Below, piece by piece: positions 8,639 through 17,065 of a stretch of DNA of 64,000 nucleotides. Below the pieces are notes generated by a model that was given only the letters and a program-made list of their open reading frames with translations, was not told the DNA's origin and searched no databases. Source of the DNA: Aristaeella lactis. Lineage in GTDB: Bacteria > Bacillota > Clostridia > Christensenellales > Aristaeellaceae. How positions within the stretch are numbered: the stretch's first letter is position 1; every line of letters begins with the position of its first letter. The translations under genes and the position numbers were made by a program. The stretch is from the NCBI RefSeq assembly GCF_018118585.1, contig NZ_CP069421.1:1984001-2048000 (forward strand). The letters are read 5' to 3'.

Positions 8639-8667
8639 TTGACAAGCTTCTTCAATCCGGTTATTCT
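8639..8667 (+). promoter_or_regulatory. Promoter of the tetR-type gene
   Basis: TTGACA (8639-8644) and TATTCT (8662-8667) are separated by 17 bp. The palindrome at 8677-8695 begins nine bases downstream of the -10. Confidence 0.75.
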
Positions 8668-8676
8668 ATCCGTCGG

Positions 8677-8695
8677 AAGCGAACAGTGTTCACTT
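8677..8695. promoter_or_regulatory. Probable TetR operator
   Basis: AAG-C-GAACA-G-TGTTC-A-CTT is a 19-bp near-perfect palindrome covering the expected transcription start of the TetR gene, consistent with autorepression. This is inferred from position and symmetry only. Confidence 0.65.
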
Positions 8696-8718
8696 AAATG
8701 GATGGAAGGAGGCGCCTT

Positions 8719-9333
8719 ATGGCACGCGACAAATCCGCTCATCATGAAAAGATCATCGCAGCAGCCCGGGAGGAGTTCATGACTTACGGTTTTACGGACG
8801 CCTCCATGCGGCGGATTGCCGCCGCCGCGGGTATGAGCGTTGCCGGCCTGTACAAGCATTTTACCTCCAAGGAGGAAATGTTCGCCGCCCTTGTGGAACC
8901 TGCCTGCCAGGGGCTGATCAGCCTCTACCGGCTGGAGGAAGCTGAAGAACAGGCAGCCCTGCAGACCGAATCCCTGGGGGATAAGTGGAGCCAGGGCGGG
9001 GACGCGAAAATGGCCATGATCTTTATCTATGAACATCTGGACGCCTTTCGCCTGCTGATCTGCAAATCCCGGGGCACCCGGTATGAATCCTTCCTGCATG
9101 ATCTGTCGGAGGCAGAGGAAAAAATCACCCTGGATATGATGTCTCTCCTGCGGGAACAGGGGATGCCGATCAGGGAAGTGGATCCGGAGGAATTTCACCT
9201 GCTCGTCACCGCCAATATCGATGCTGTCTTCCAGGCGGTCATCCATGATTTCTCCCGGGAACAGGCCATGCATTACGCCGATACCCTGGATGCGTTCTTT
9301 GCCCGGGGCTGGCAGGCGCTTTTCGGTTACTGA
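8719..9333 (+). CDS. TetR/AcrR-family transcriptional regulator
   Basis: The protein has 204 aa. The ATG at 8719 is preferred to an in-frame ATG at 8698 because it follows GGAAGGAGG. The N-terminal helix-turn-helix is clear: IIAAAREEFMTYGFTDASMRRIAAAAGMS, then VAGLYKHFTSKEEMF. The C-terminal ligand domain is unspecific. It lies between two divergent ABC operons, separated from the rightward ABC pair by a terminator-like structure. It probably represses its own promoter through the 8677-8695 palindrome and may control the downstream ABC pair by read-through. The ligand is unknown. Confidence 0.9.
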   Translation: MARDKSAHHEKIIAAAREEFMTYGFTDASMRRIAAAAGMSVAGLYKHFTSKEEMFAALVEPACQGLISLYRLEEAEEQAALQTESLGDKWSQGGDAKMAMIFIYEHLDAFRLLICKSRGTRYESFLHDLSEAEEKITLDMMSLLREQGMPIREVDPEEFHLLVTANIDAVFQAVIHDFSREQAMHYADTLDAFFARGWQALFGY

Positions 9334-9371
9334 GCCCCTTTATTTTTCGTAACATCGGGGCGCTTTTTTTT
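9334..9371 (+). terminator. Terminator or attenuator between tetR-type gene and ABC operon
   Basis: GCCCC (9334-9338) pairs with GGGGC (9357-9361) and is followed by eight T residues (9364-9371). A third segment, GCCCC (9372-9376), could pair with the same GGGGC and disrupt the terminator. The stem is short, so strength is uncertain. Confidence 0.55.
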
Positions 9372-9380
9372 GCCCCTGTT

Positions 9381-9396
9381 GTTAGCCAATTCTAAC
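9381..9396. promoter_or_regulatory. Metal-repressor box 4
   Basis: GTTAG-CCAATT-CTAAC ends 20 bp before the ATG of the first ABC half-transporter, just upstream of its AGGAGG ribosome-binding site. No -35/-10 pair was found between the terminator and the box. Confidence 0.75.
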
Positions 9397-9415
9397 TTAG
9401 GAGGTCGATCTTCCC

Positions 9416-11179
9416 ATGTCAAAACAGGCAAAAGCCCGTAAACGCAGCACCTTCAGCTGGGTGATGGAGTTTGCGGGCGCCCGCAGGAGCAGCTACGTTA
9501 TCAGCGTGCTGCTGGCAGTCGCCAACGTAGTCTGCGGTTTTATTCCCTTCCTTTACCTTGCGAACATTGTCCGGAGGCTGCTTGAAGGCACAGCGGATTT
9601 TTCCTACTGCCTGAACCAGATCCTGTATATGGGGTTGTTCTGGGTGCTGAGCCGGCTGTTCCACACTTTCTCCACCACCATGTCCCATAAGGCCACCTTT
9701 GAAGTGCTGGCCGGGATCCGCCGGCAGTTAACCCGAAAGCTGGCCCGGATGCCCCTGGGCGACGTGCTGGACGAATCCTCCGGTTCCTATAAAAACATCA
9801 TCGTCGAGCGCGTGGATTCCATGGAAACCACCCTGGCCCACATGATCCCCGAAGTGACGTCCAACCTCCTGATCCCCTTTGTCATCTTCGGTTATATGGT
9901 CAGCATCGACTGGCGCCTGGCGCTGCTGTCCCTCCTGACGGTGCCGGTCGGCTTTACCTGCTTCGGCCTGATGATGCGCGGCATGAAAGCTGACTTCACC
10001 AACACCATCGTCAAGACCAAGGCGCTGAATGACACCGCCGTGGAATACATCAACGGCATCGAGGTGATCAAGGCCTTCGGCAAGGCAAAAACCAGCTACG
10101 ACAAGTTCGTAAACGCCGCGAAGGAGGGCGCTGACTGCTTCATTGAATGGATGCGCCGCTGCAATGTGTACCAGAATACCGCCATGGCAGTCCTGCCGGC
10201 TACGCTGCTGCCCCTGCTGCCCTTTGGCGTCAGCTACTTCATGAACGGAGCCGTTACCGCGCCGGACCTGGTGATGCTGATCATCCTTGCCATGGGCCTG
10301 ATCACGCCCTTCATCATGGCCTCCAACTACATGGATGACCTGAGCAAGTGCGGCACCATCATCGGGGAAGTCACAAACATCCTGACCAAGCCGGAGCTGG
10401 AACGTCCGGAACGGCTGGCCCAGGCCCCCGTCGGCACCACCATCTGCCTGAAGGATGTGCATTTTGCCTATAAAAAAGAAGAAGTCCTCCACGGTGTAAA
10501 CCTGACCATTGAGGAAGGTACTGTGAATGCCCTGGTCGGTCCATCCGGTTCAGGCAAAAGCACTATCGCCAAGCTGATTGCCTCCTTCTGGGATGTGGAC
10601 AGCGGTGAGATCACTTTCGGCGGCACTGACATCCGGAAGATCCCGCTGGATGACTATCAGAAAGAGATTGCCTTTGTTTCCCAGGATAATTACCTGTTTG
10701 ATATGAGCGTCATGGAAAACATCCGTCTGGGCAATCCCAGGGCGACGGATGAACAGGTGATTGAAGCGGCCAAAGCCTGCGGCTGCCATGATTTCATCAT
10801 GAATCTTGAAAACGGATATCAGACGGTCTGCGGCGGCGCAGGCGGACATCTGTCCGGCGGTGAACGCCAGCGGATTTCCATTGCCCGCGCCATGCTGAAA
10901 AACGCGCCTGTCATCATCCTGGACGAAGCCACCGCTTATACCGATCCGGAGAACGAAGCGCTGGTCCAGCACAGCGTCGCAAAACTGGTCAAAGGCCGCA
11001 CGCTGCTGGTTATCGCCCACCGTCTGTCCACCATTGCCTCCGCCGATCAGATCATCCTGATCAACAAGGGACAGGTCGAAGCCGCCGGAACCCAGCAGGA
11101 GCTGCTGGACAGCAGTGACCTGTACCGGAGCATGTGGCAGGCGCATATTGCCGCGAAGGAGGCTGAAGACGTTGCTTAA
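9416..11179 (+). CDS. ABC half-transporter, YbtPQ/IrtAB-like, subunit A
   Basis: The protein has 587 aa: about six membrane helices (residues 25-320) fused to a nucleotide-binding domain. Walker A is GPSGSGKST near residue 381, the signature is LSGGERQRI, and Walker B is VIILDEATAYTDPENE. The DPENE ending of the D-loop is characteristic of the siderophore-importing, exporter-fold YbtPQ/IrtAB group. It overlaps the next gene by 8 bp, implying a heterodimer. A metal box lies just upstream, so uptake of a metallophore under iron limitation is the favoured role. Export of a small molecule cannot be excluded. Confidence 0.85.
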   Translation: MSKQAKARKRSTFSWVMEFAGARRSSYVISVLLAVANVVCGFIPFLYLANIVRRLLEGTADFSYCLNQILYMGLFWVLSRLFHTFSTTMSHKATFEVLAGIRRQLTRKLARMPLGDVLDESSGSYKNIIVERVDSMETTLAHMIPEVTSNLLIPFVIFGYMVSIDWRLALLSLLTVPVGFTCFGLMMRGMKADFTNTIVKTKALNDTAVEYINGIEVIKAFGKAKTSYDKFVNAAKEGADCFIEWMRRCNVYQNTAMAVLPATLLPLLPFGVSYFMNGAVTAPDLVMLIILAMGLITPFIMASNYMDDLSKCGTIIGEVTNILTKPELERPERLAQAPVGTTICLKDVHFAYKKEEVLHGVNLTIEEGTVNALVGPSGSGKSTIAKLIASFWDVDSGEITFGGTDIRKIPLDDYQKEIAFVSQDNYLFDMSVMENIRLGNPRATDEQVIEAAKACGCHDFIMNLENGYQTVCGGAGGHLSGGERQRISIARAMLKNAPVIILDEATAYTDPENEALVQHSVAKLVKGRTLLVIAHRLSTIASADQIILINKGQVEAAGTQQELLDSSDLYRSMWQAHIAAKEAEDVA

Positions 11180-12908
11180 GATTCTGAAGGAATATTTTGA
11201 TTTCTGCAACCGGGAAGACCGTCACAAATTCCACCTGGCCGTCATTCTCGGTGTGTTCCGCGCCATGTTCTCCGCCCTGCGCATTACCGCCGTCGCGGTC
11301 GTGGTCCAGGGGCTCATTGAGGGTCAGCTGACCTCCCGCCACCTGTGGCTCTCCTTTGGCATTATGGCAGTTTCCGTTCTGGGCCAGATCATGGTCACCC
11401 TGAAAACCACCATGCTCCAGTGTGAAGCCGGCTATCATTCCTGCTGCAACAAGCGCATTGAGATTGCCGAGCATCTGCGTTACCTGCCCATGGGTTTCTT
11501 CAACCGCAATTCCCTGGGTGCCATCACCAACGTGACCACCAACACCATGGAATCCCTGGCGGACGTAGCTGCCCGCATCGTCATGGTCACCACCCAGGGC
11601 ATTCTGACCACTTCCGTCATTGCCGTCTTTGTGCTGGCCTTTGACTGGCGCATCGGCCTGGTCCTGGTGGCCGGCATTCTTCTCTTCCTGCTGTTCAACT
11701 CCCGGATGCAGAAAGCCACCGTTCCCCTGGCTTCCCGGAAGCACAACGCGGATGAAGACCTGGTTTCCCAGGTGATCGAATATGTCCAGGGCATTGCCGA
11801 AGTCAAGAACTATTCCATGACCGACAGCCGGGCGAAGAAGCTGGACGCCGCCATCAATGAAAAGCGGGATACGGATACCGCCGTGGAATTCACCGTCATG
11901 CCCTGGGTCACCATCCAGAACATCACCACCAAGCTGACCGGCATGGTGATGAGTATTCTTGCCCTGAAATTCTATTTTGACGGCACCATGCCGCTGCTCT
12001 ACTGCATCATGATGATGATCTCCGCCTTCATGGTCTTTGAAAGCCTGGAGGCCATGGGTTCCTTCTCCGCCCTGCTGCGAACCGTCCATGTAGCTGTGAC
12101 AAAGACAAAGGAAATCATGGATATGCCGCCCATGGATATTGACGGAGCGGACATCACTCCCGCCAGACGGGATATTGAGCTGAAGAACGTGGACTTCTCC
12201 TACGACCGGAAAAAGATCATCGACAATGTGTCCCTGACCATTCCGGAAAAGACCACCACCGCCTTCGTAGGTCCCTCCGGCGGCGGCAAAACCACCCTGT
12301 GCCACCTCATGGCCCGGTTCTGGGACGTGCAGGGCGGCCAGGTGCTCCTGGGCGGCCGAAACGTGAAGGATTACAGTTTCGACTCCCTGATGAAAAACTT
12401 CAGTTTCGTGTTCCAGAACGTCTATCTGTTTGAGGATACCATTGCCAATAATATCCGTTTCGGTGAGCCGGGTGCCTCCATGGACCGGGTCATTGAAGCG
12501 GCAAAGAAAGCCCGCTGCCATGACTTCATCATGGCGCTTCCGGAAGGTTATCAGACCGTCATCGGCGAAGGCGGTGCCAGCCTCTCCGGCGGTGAAAAAC
12601 AGCGCATTTCCATTGCCCGTGCGATCATGAAGAACGCTCCGGTCATCATCCTGGATGAAGCCACAGCCAACGTTGACCCGGAAAGCGAGACCGAGCTGAC
12701 CGCGGCTATTGAGGAACTGACAAAGGAAAAGACGATCATCATGATCGCCCACCGGCTGAAGACTGTCCGGAACGCGGACCAGATCTTCGTGATCGACAAC
12801 GGTAAGATTGCCCAGCACGGCACCCATGACGAGCTGATCCGGAAGAACGGCATCTACAAAACCTTCGTGGAAGGCCGTCAGGAAGCCGCATCCTGGAAAA
12901 TTGCCTGA
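11172..12908 (+). CDS. ABC half-transporter, YbtPQ/IrtAB-like, subunit B
   Basis: The protein has 578 aa. The start is taken as TTG at 11172, nine bases after AAGGAGG and overlapping the stop of subunit A; an in-frame ATG at 11115 has no comparable site and would add a non-membrane extension. It has six membrane helices followed by an NBD with GPSGGGKTT, LSGGEKQRI and VIILDEATANVDPESE. It is the partner of the preceding gene. The pair resembles 19812-23371 in this window. It is followed 59 bp later by a GLUG-repeat protein. Confidence 0.85.
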   Translation: MLKILKEYFDFCNREDRHKFHLAVILGVFRAMFSALRITAVAVVVQGLIEGQLTSRHLWLSFGIMAVSVLGQIMVTLKTTMLQCEAGYHSCCNKRIEIAEHLRYLPMGFFNRNSLGAITNVTTNTMESLADVAARIVMVTTQGILTTSVIAVFVLAFDWRIGLVLVAGILLFLLFNSRMQKATVPLASRKHNADEDLVSQVIEYVQGIAEVKNYSMTDSRAKKLDAAINEKRDTDTAVEFTVMPWVTIQNITTKLTGMVMSILALKFYFDGTMPLLYCIMMMISAFMVFESLEAMGSFSALLRTVHVAVTKTKEIMDMPPMDIDGADITPARRDIELKNVDFSYDRKKIIDNVSLTIPEKTTTAFVGPSGGGKTTLCHLMARFWDVQGGQVLLGGRNVKDYSFDSLMKNFSFVFQNVYLFEDTIANNIRFGEPGASMDRVIEAAKKARCHDFIMALPEGYQTVIGEGGASLSGGEKQRISIARAIMKNAPVIILDEATANVDPESETELTAAIEELTKEKTIIMIAHRLKTVRNADQIFVIDNGKIAQHGTHDELIRKNGIYKTFVEGRQEAASWKIA

Positions 12909-12967
12909 TTCCCGGTGTCCCCGCGAAAGCGATGACATACAAAACAATTTTCAAGGAGGTACCTCTT

Positions 12968-14227
12968 ATGAGAAGGTTACTTTCAACTCTTTTAGCCCTT
13001 GCGCTGGCCCTTGGCCTTTGCGCGGCTTCCGCTGAAACAACTCCCTTTGCGGGCGGAAGCGGAACTGAAACGGATCCCTGGCAGATCGCCACAGCGGACC
13101 AGCTGCTGGCCATGGCGAACGCTGTGAATGACGGCAGTGCGGGCGGATACTACGGCGCCTTCTTTGCCCTCACAGAGGACATCGACCTGGCCGGCATGGA
13201 ATGGCAGCCCATCGGACGGATGGATATGACCGACCAGAGCAATGTGAACTTCATGTTCATGGGTGTCTTTGACGGACAGGGCCATACCATTTCCAATGTT
13301 ACCTTCACCTCCGGAGATCCCATCGTTGGCGGCGGAATCTTCGGCATGAGCCTGGGTGAAGTGAAAAACCTGAACGCGAAGAACATCACCGTCACCTGCA
13401 CGAACGGCTTCTCCAATGCTATCGGCGCCGTGGTGGGCTATAACATGGGCATGGTTCACGATGTAACCCTGTCCGGGGAAAACAGCGTTACCGGTGTCAA
13501 CTGTGTCGGCGGTATTACCGGCGGTAATAACGGCGCTGTTTACAACTGCTCCGTGGATGGAACAGCCATTCACGTACTGGGAGACAATGATTTCCCCGAA
13601 GGCCGTATCGTCCAGGCGGACGTCGCGGAGTGCGGCGGCCTGGTCATCGGCGGCAGCTTCGGAGGCAGCATTGACAATTGCACCGCAAAGGGCACCGTCA
13701 CCGCTGAAGGCAATGAACCCATCGCCCTGGGCGGTATCGCCGGATGCCTGGAAATGATGGATACCGTTTCCAACTGTACTGCGGACGTTACCATTACCAC
13801 CGTCAACGGCGGCCATGCCATCGGCGGCCTGTGCGGTTTCGGCGGTTCTCACTCCAACGGCAGTATCATCGCGGAAGCGGAAGGAGTCGTAACAACAAAG
13901 TATCCTTCTGAGATCATCAACTGCAGCGTAACAGCTGTGATCAACGCTCCCGGAGCCACCCATGTGGGCGGCCTGTTCGGCACCGGCCTGTATTTCTACG
14001 GTGAAGAAACTGCTTTCAAGGTCGTTAACTGTACCGTAAAAGCAGACATTACCGGAGCTGTAACTCCCGGAGCCGTTGCCGGCCGTTCCGTCAACAGCGT
14101 CATTGAAAGCTGCGTAACAGACGCAACGCTGGATGGTGAAGCACTGACTGCAGAAACCGGTGAAACCGCCGTGATGTATGAAAGTGCTGATCAGGGCGGG
14201 GAAGAAGCCGCGGATGACGCCGCTTAA
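12968..14227 (+). CDS. Secreted GLUG-repeat (beta-helix) surface protein
   Basis: The protein has 419 aa. The ATG at 12968 follows AAGGAGGT and begins a Sec signal (MRRLLSTLLALALALGLCAASA). The mature part opens with GGSGTETDPWQIATADQLLA and ALTEDIDLAGMEWQPIG, then FDGQGHTISNVT. Repeated GGI-G units follow (GGITGGNNGAVYNCSVDG, GGIAGCLEMMDTVSNC, IGGLCGFGG). This is the layout of GLUG-motif beta-helix proteins, often adhesins or ligand binders. No sortase LPXTG motif is seen. A paralog at 17967-19250 accompanies the second ABC pair, so a role linked to these transporters is likely. Confidence 0.8.
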   Translation: MRRLLSTLLALALALGLCAASAETTPFAGGSGTETDPWQIATADQLLAMANAVNDGSAGGYYGAFFALTEDIDLAGMEWQPIGRMDMTDQSNVNFMFMGVFDGQGHTISNVTFTSGDPIVGGGIFGMSLGEVKNLNAKNITVTCTNGFSNAIGAVVGYNMGMVHDVTLSGENSVTGVNCVGGITGGNNGAVYNCSVDGTAIHVLGDNDFPEGRIVQADVAECGGLVIGGSFGGSIDNCTAKGTVTAEGNEPIALGGIAGCLEMMDTVSNCTADVTITTVNGGHAIGGLCGFGGSHSNGSIIAEAEGVVTTKYPSEIINCSVTAVINAPGATHVGGLFGTGLYFYGEETAFKVVNCTVKADITGAVTPGAVAGRSVNSVIESCVTDATLDGEALTAETGETAVMYESADQGGEEAADDAA

Positions 14228-14256
14228 CCCCCGCAAGCAGAAAGAGGTATCATGTC

Positions 14257-14901
14257 ATGATGAAATACAAAGGCTCCTACCTGCGGCTCTTTTCCATGCT
14301 GCTTCGGAAGCATCTGAAAAAAGCCTATGGTAAGGAGGTCACCCGCCGGGCGCTGAAAAACGCGCCTGGCATTTACCGGGAAATGCTCACCCAGGTGGAT
14401 GATATTGGTTCGGACAATCCCATGGCCAGCAATATCTATATGTGTTTTGTCCTCATGGCCGTCTGGAAAGGCGCGGAAGGAGCCATCTCTCCCGACAGCT
14501 TCCGCCCCGTGATCCGGGACATGGTCAAAAGCCCCATGGTCACCAAAATACTTGGCAAAAGGGATATGAACCGGCCCGAGGATATCCGGGAATCCCTGAA
14601 AGGGCTTTACGAAAAGAAAGAATGGGCAGACAGCCGTCCGCAGTACCGGGATAAGACCTGGGATTACAATATTGATGAAACAAAGCACCGGGACGGCGTT
14701 TTCTATTATTTCACCAACTGCCCGCTGAACAATTACGCACGGAAATACGGTTTCATGGAGATCCTGCCCGTTTGCTGCGAGCTGGACTACCTGATCACCG
14801 AAGCCAACCACGCGGTCCTGCACAGGGAACAGACCCTTGCTTCCGGCGGAAGCATGTGCGATTACTGGGTTGTTCCCGACAAAATCAAAGATCCCCGGTA
14901 A
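14257..14901 (+). CDS. ATC hydrolase-like protein (paralog 2)
   Basis: The protein has 214 aa and is cytoplasmic. It carries the family C-terminal pattern: QTLASGGSMCDYWVV preceded by CCELDYLITEANHAVL. It is shorter in the cysteine-pair region than the copies at 257 and 14976, having GSMCDY instead of GDDCCDY. It is the last gene of the rightward metal-box operon, 29 bp after the GLUG-repeat gene. The family namesake hydrolyses the thiazoline ring of ATC. Position behind a YbtPQ-like pair suggests a thiazoline-type ligand, but this is inference. Confidence 0.7.
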   Translation: MMKYKGSYLRLFSMLLRKHLKKAYGKEVTRRALKNAPGIYREMLTQVDDIGSDNPMASNIYMCFVLMAVWKGAEGAISPDSFRPVIRDMVKSPMVTKILGKRDMNRPEDIRESLKGLYEKKEWADSRPQYRDKTWDYNIDETKHRDGVFYYFTNCPLNNYARKYGFMEILPVCCELDYLITEANHAVLHREQTLASGGSMCDYWVVPDKIKDPR

Positions 14902-14917
14902 TCCCGGATCAAAAGAC

Positions 14918-14952
14918 ATACCGGCACGATTCTCTCCCGATCGTGCCGGTAT
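14918..14952. terminator. Strong terminator between convergent operons
   Basis: A 13-bp perfect stem (ATACCGGCACGAT and complement) with a 9-base loop is followed on the plus strand by TTTTTCTTTTG. It probably serves both operons. Confidence 0.85.
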
Positions 14953-14975
14953 TTTTCTTTTGTTTTCCTGTCCGG

Positions 14976-15611
14976 TCAGATGCTTTCAAACCGCTCCCAG
15001 CCGTCCCCGGCGTCCGTTTTGTGGCGGACAAAGTCAAAGTCGCAGCAATCGCCGCCCTGGCAGAGGGTTTTCGTCCTCCTGAAATCCGTATAGGGCAGCT
15101 TTCCGAAGTTGATCACGTCCGAATGGCAGAACATCGCACCCAGCTTCATCAGGTTCTGCTCGCTGAAAATGTGCCAGTACACACATTCCCGGCACTCAAA
15201 GTGAAACCGGTCCTTCGGATCCTCCTTCAGATGCCAGGTGTATTTCCAGCCGGCGCCGCTGCCGTGGCGGAACCCGAAGGGCAGGATCTTCTTCATCATC
15301 GGAAGAAAGAAGGACCGCCGGGCCATCTTCTGGTAGGATTCCGGCGTCAAAGCGCCCCACATGGCTTCGGAAATGATCCGGTAGGCCTCCGGCTCGCTTT
15401 CCCCGTGCATCTGCAGCACCTCGTACAGGGCGATGGTGGTCAGGATCTGGGCAATATGCTTGTAGTTGCCCCTGTCGCACCACTTTTCCTCTTCCTTCAG
15501 CAGCACCAGCATCCGGCTGTACACATCCTGCCGCACTTCCTCCGGCAGCGTCGGGAACAGCTTTCTGTACCGGCTGATCTTCACCAGGTTCTCCGGTGTA
15601 TAGGTCTTCAT
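14976..15611 (-). CDS. ATC hydrolase-like protein (paralog 3)
   Basis: The protein has 211 aa and no signal peptide. Its C-terminal signature RRTKTLCQGGDCCDFDFVR closely matches the paralog at 257-871. Other conserved-looking elements are CRECVYWHIF and the LGAMFCHSD segment. It is the last gene of the leftward operon that begins with another paralog at 17698. The 60-bp gap before it contains short AT-rich repeats. The substrate is unknown. Confidence 0.7.
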   Translation of the reverse strand: MKTYTPENLVKISRYRKLFPTLPEEVRQDVYSRMLVLLKEEEKWCDRGNYKHIAQILTTIALYEVLQMHGESEPEAYRIISEAMWGALTPESYQKMARRSFFLPMMKKILPFGFRHGSGAGWKYTWHLKEDPKDRFHFECRECVYWHIFSEQNLMKLGAMFCHSDVINFGKLPYTDFRRTKTLCQGGDCCDFDFVRHKTDAGDGWERFESI

Positions 15612-15616
15612 GCGTC

Positions 15617-15663
15617 CTCCAGCACTCTGAATTCTGAATTATGAATTCTGAATTATGAATTCC
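15617..15663. repeat. AT-rich intergenic tandem repeat
   Basis: Alternating CTGAATT and ATGAATT units between the alpha/beta hydrolase and the ATC-hydrolase-like gene of one operon. It is the same repeat type as at 30120, 41160, 44457 and 52612. Confidence 0.65.
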
Positions 15664-15671
15664 GTTTCGGT

Positions 15672-16445
15672 TTACCGCATGCATTCCGCAATGGCGTCCA
15701 GCACCGGCTGCCGCCACTGTTTCTGGAACAGCCAGGCCTCATGCTGCATGTCGAACCGCAGCAGCTCCGGATCCCGGAAATGCTGCAGGTACCGCTTTTC
15801 GTATTTCGGTCCCATCTTCAGGGCATAGATCACGTGCACCCTTGTGCCTTCCGCGTGAAGGTCATTCCCCAGGGGCGTCACATAATCGGAGTAATATTCC
15901 CGGCCCACCGTCTTCGGGTGCAGCGAGGCGATGCTCCGGGCGAACTGTTCCATGAATTCGTTCGTCTCCGCGTCGTTGTCCACGCCGAAGGCTTTCACCA
16001 GCAGCTTCTTCAGCTTTTCCTTCTTTTTTTCGTTCTTTCCGGCATTTCCGATCAGCCTGCCCACAAGCCCTGTCATGATCCTGCCCGTCAGGGGACTTCC
16101 CTGGTCCAGGTCAGACCCGCCGATGAACACATGGTCCATGTGGATCCTTCCCCTCTCCAGCAGCAGCCCCGCGAAGCTTCCGCCCAGGGAGGAGCCGTAG
16201 GCGCCGTCCACCCGGCCGCCGTGATTCTCCAGGATGTAATCCTCAATCTTCCCCGTCACGGTCAGCATATCGGTAAACGGCTTGCTGCTGTCCCCGTCGA
16301 AACCGTCATAGTTGACACAGATCAGATGGTACTGTTCCTTTAGGTCCTCCAGTACCTCACGGAAATTGATTTCCCAGGTGCAGCCCGTTCCCGGCAGCAG
16401 CACCAGGGTCTTTCCTGACCTGTTTCCCGTCTCGGTGATCTTCAT
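15672..16445 (-). CDS. Alpha/beta hydrolase
   Basis: The protein has 257 aa. The start is the ATG at 16445, overlapping the methyltransferase stop (ATGA) and following a GGAGGCGGAG site; a longer frame upstream reads through the methyltransferase gene and is not used. The oxyanion segment is LLPGTGCTWEINF, the nucleophile elbow is G-S-S-L-G with Ser86, and a late His sits in DMQHEAWLF. Serine hydrolase or thioesterase activity is likely; the substrate is unknown. It sits between a methyltransferase and ATC-hydrolase-like genes in a metal-box operon, so it may act on the same small molecule. Confidence 0.75.
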   Translation of the reverse strand: MKITETGNRSGKTLVLLPGTGCTWEINFREVLEDLKEQYHLICVNYDGFDGDSSKPFTDMLTVTGKIEDYILENHGGRVDGAYGSSLGGSFAGLLLERGRIHMDHVFIGGSDLDQGSPLTGRIMTGLVGRLIGNAGKNEKKKEKLKKLLVKAFGVDNDAETNEFMEQFARSIASLHPKTVGREYYSDYVTPLGNDLHAEGTRVHVIYALKMGPKYEKRYLQHFRDPELLRFDMQHEAWLFQKQWRQPVLDAIAECMR

Positions 16446-17053
16446 TTCTTCTCCGCCTCCCGGCATTCCGTGTACATCAGGGCGATCCGCGCCGCCATCT
16501 CCCTGCTGAATTCCACCTTCCAGCCGTTGTCCTCCAGGAACTTCAGGTATTCCTGCGCGGACCACTGGTGTTCAAACCGGATCCCCGCGATCCGCAGGAT
16601 CCGGGACCAGATGCGGCTGCCCAGGGTCCCATTATGCTCCACAAACGTCGGAGCAATCAGCAGTCCGCCCGGCCGCAGCACGCGGCTGATCTCCCGCAGC
16701 GCCTTCTGCGGATCCGGCACAATGTGCAAGGCATTGGCAATCAGCACCGCGTCAAAGCTGCTGTCCGCGTAGGGCAGATTCATGGCGTCCGCCACCTCAA
16801 ATTCCAGGTTGGCAGGCCGCGGCCCTTTCTTTGCCTCGGCGATCATGCCGTCGGAATAGTCCGTGGCGACCATCCGCTTTGCCGCCGGAGCCACGTGCCT
16901 GGCCAGCAGCCCGGGGCCGGTGGCGATTTCCAGCACCTCCATATCCCGGATCTTCTGCGGGATGCGCTCGTACATAAAGTTGTATATCTTCTGGTCCGCC
17001 TTCATCGCCTGCTTATAAATCGGCGCGTACAGGTCCCAAATCTTTTTCTTCAT
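16442..17053 (-). CDS. Class I SAM-dependent methyltransferase
   Basis: The protein has 203 aa. The SAM-binding motif I is VLEIATGPGLLARHV (residues about 40-54), followed by the acidic ATDYSDGM loop, FEVADAMNLPYADSSFDAV and LRPGGLLIAP. It belongs to the Methyltransf_11 type acting on small molecules or lipids; the acceptor cannot be read from the sequence. It overlaps the downstream hydrolase by 4 bp and lies 12 bp after the first ATC-hydrolase-like gene of the operon. Confidence 0.88.
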   Translation of the reverse strand: MKKKIWDLYAPIYKQAMKADQKIYNFMYERIPQKIRDMEVLEIATGPGLLARHVAPAAKRMVATDYSDGMIAEAKKGPRPANLEFEVADAMNLPYADSSFDAVLIANALHIVPDPQKALREISRVLRPGGLLIAPTFVEHNGTLGSRIWSRILRIAGIRFEHQWSAQEYLKFLEDNGWKVEFSREMAARIALMYTECREAEKK

Positions 17054-17065
17054 TGCAGCACGTCC

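Noticed and set aside
9416-12908. Simple multidrug ABC exporter pair
   Set aside because: The fold alone would allow it, and a TetR gene is adjacent. The DPENE-type D-loop, the metal box and the iron-related neighbours favour a YbtPQ/IrtAB-type role, though export is not excluded.
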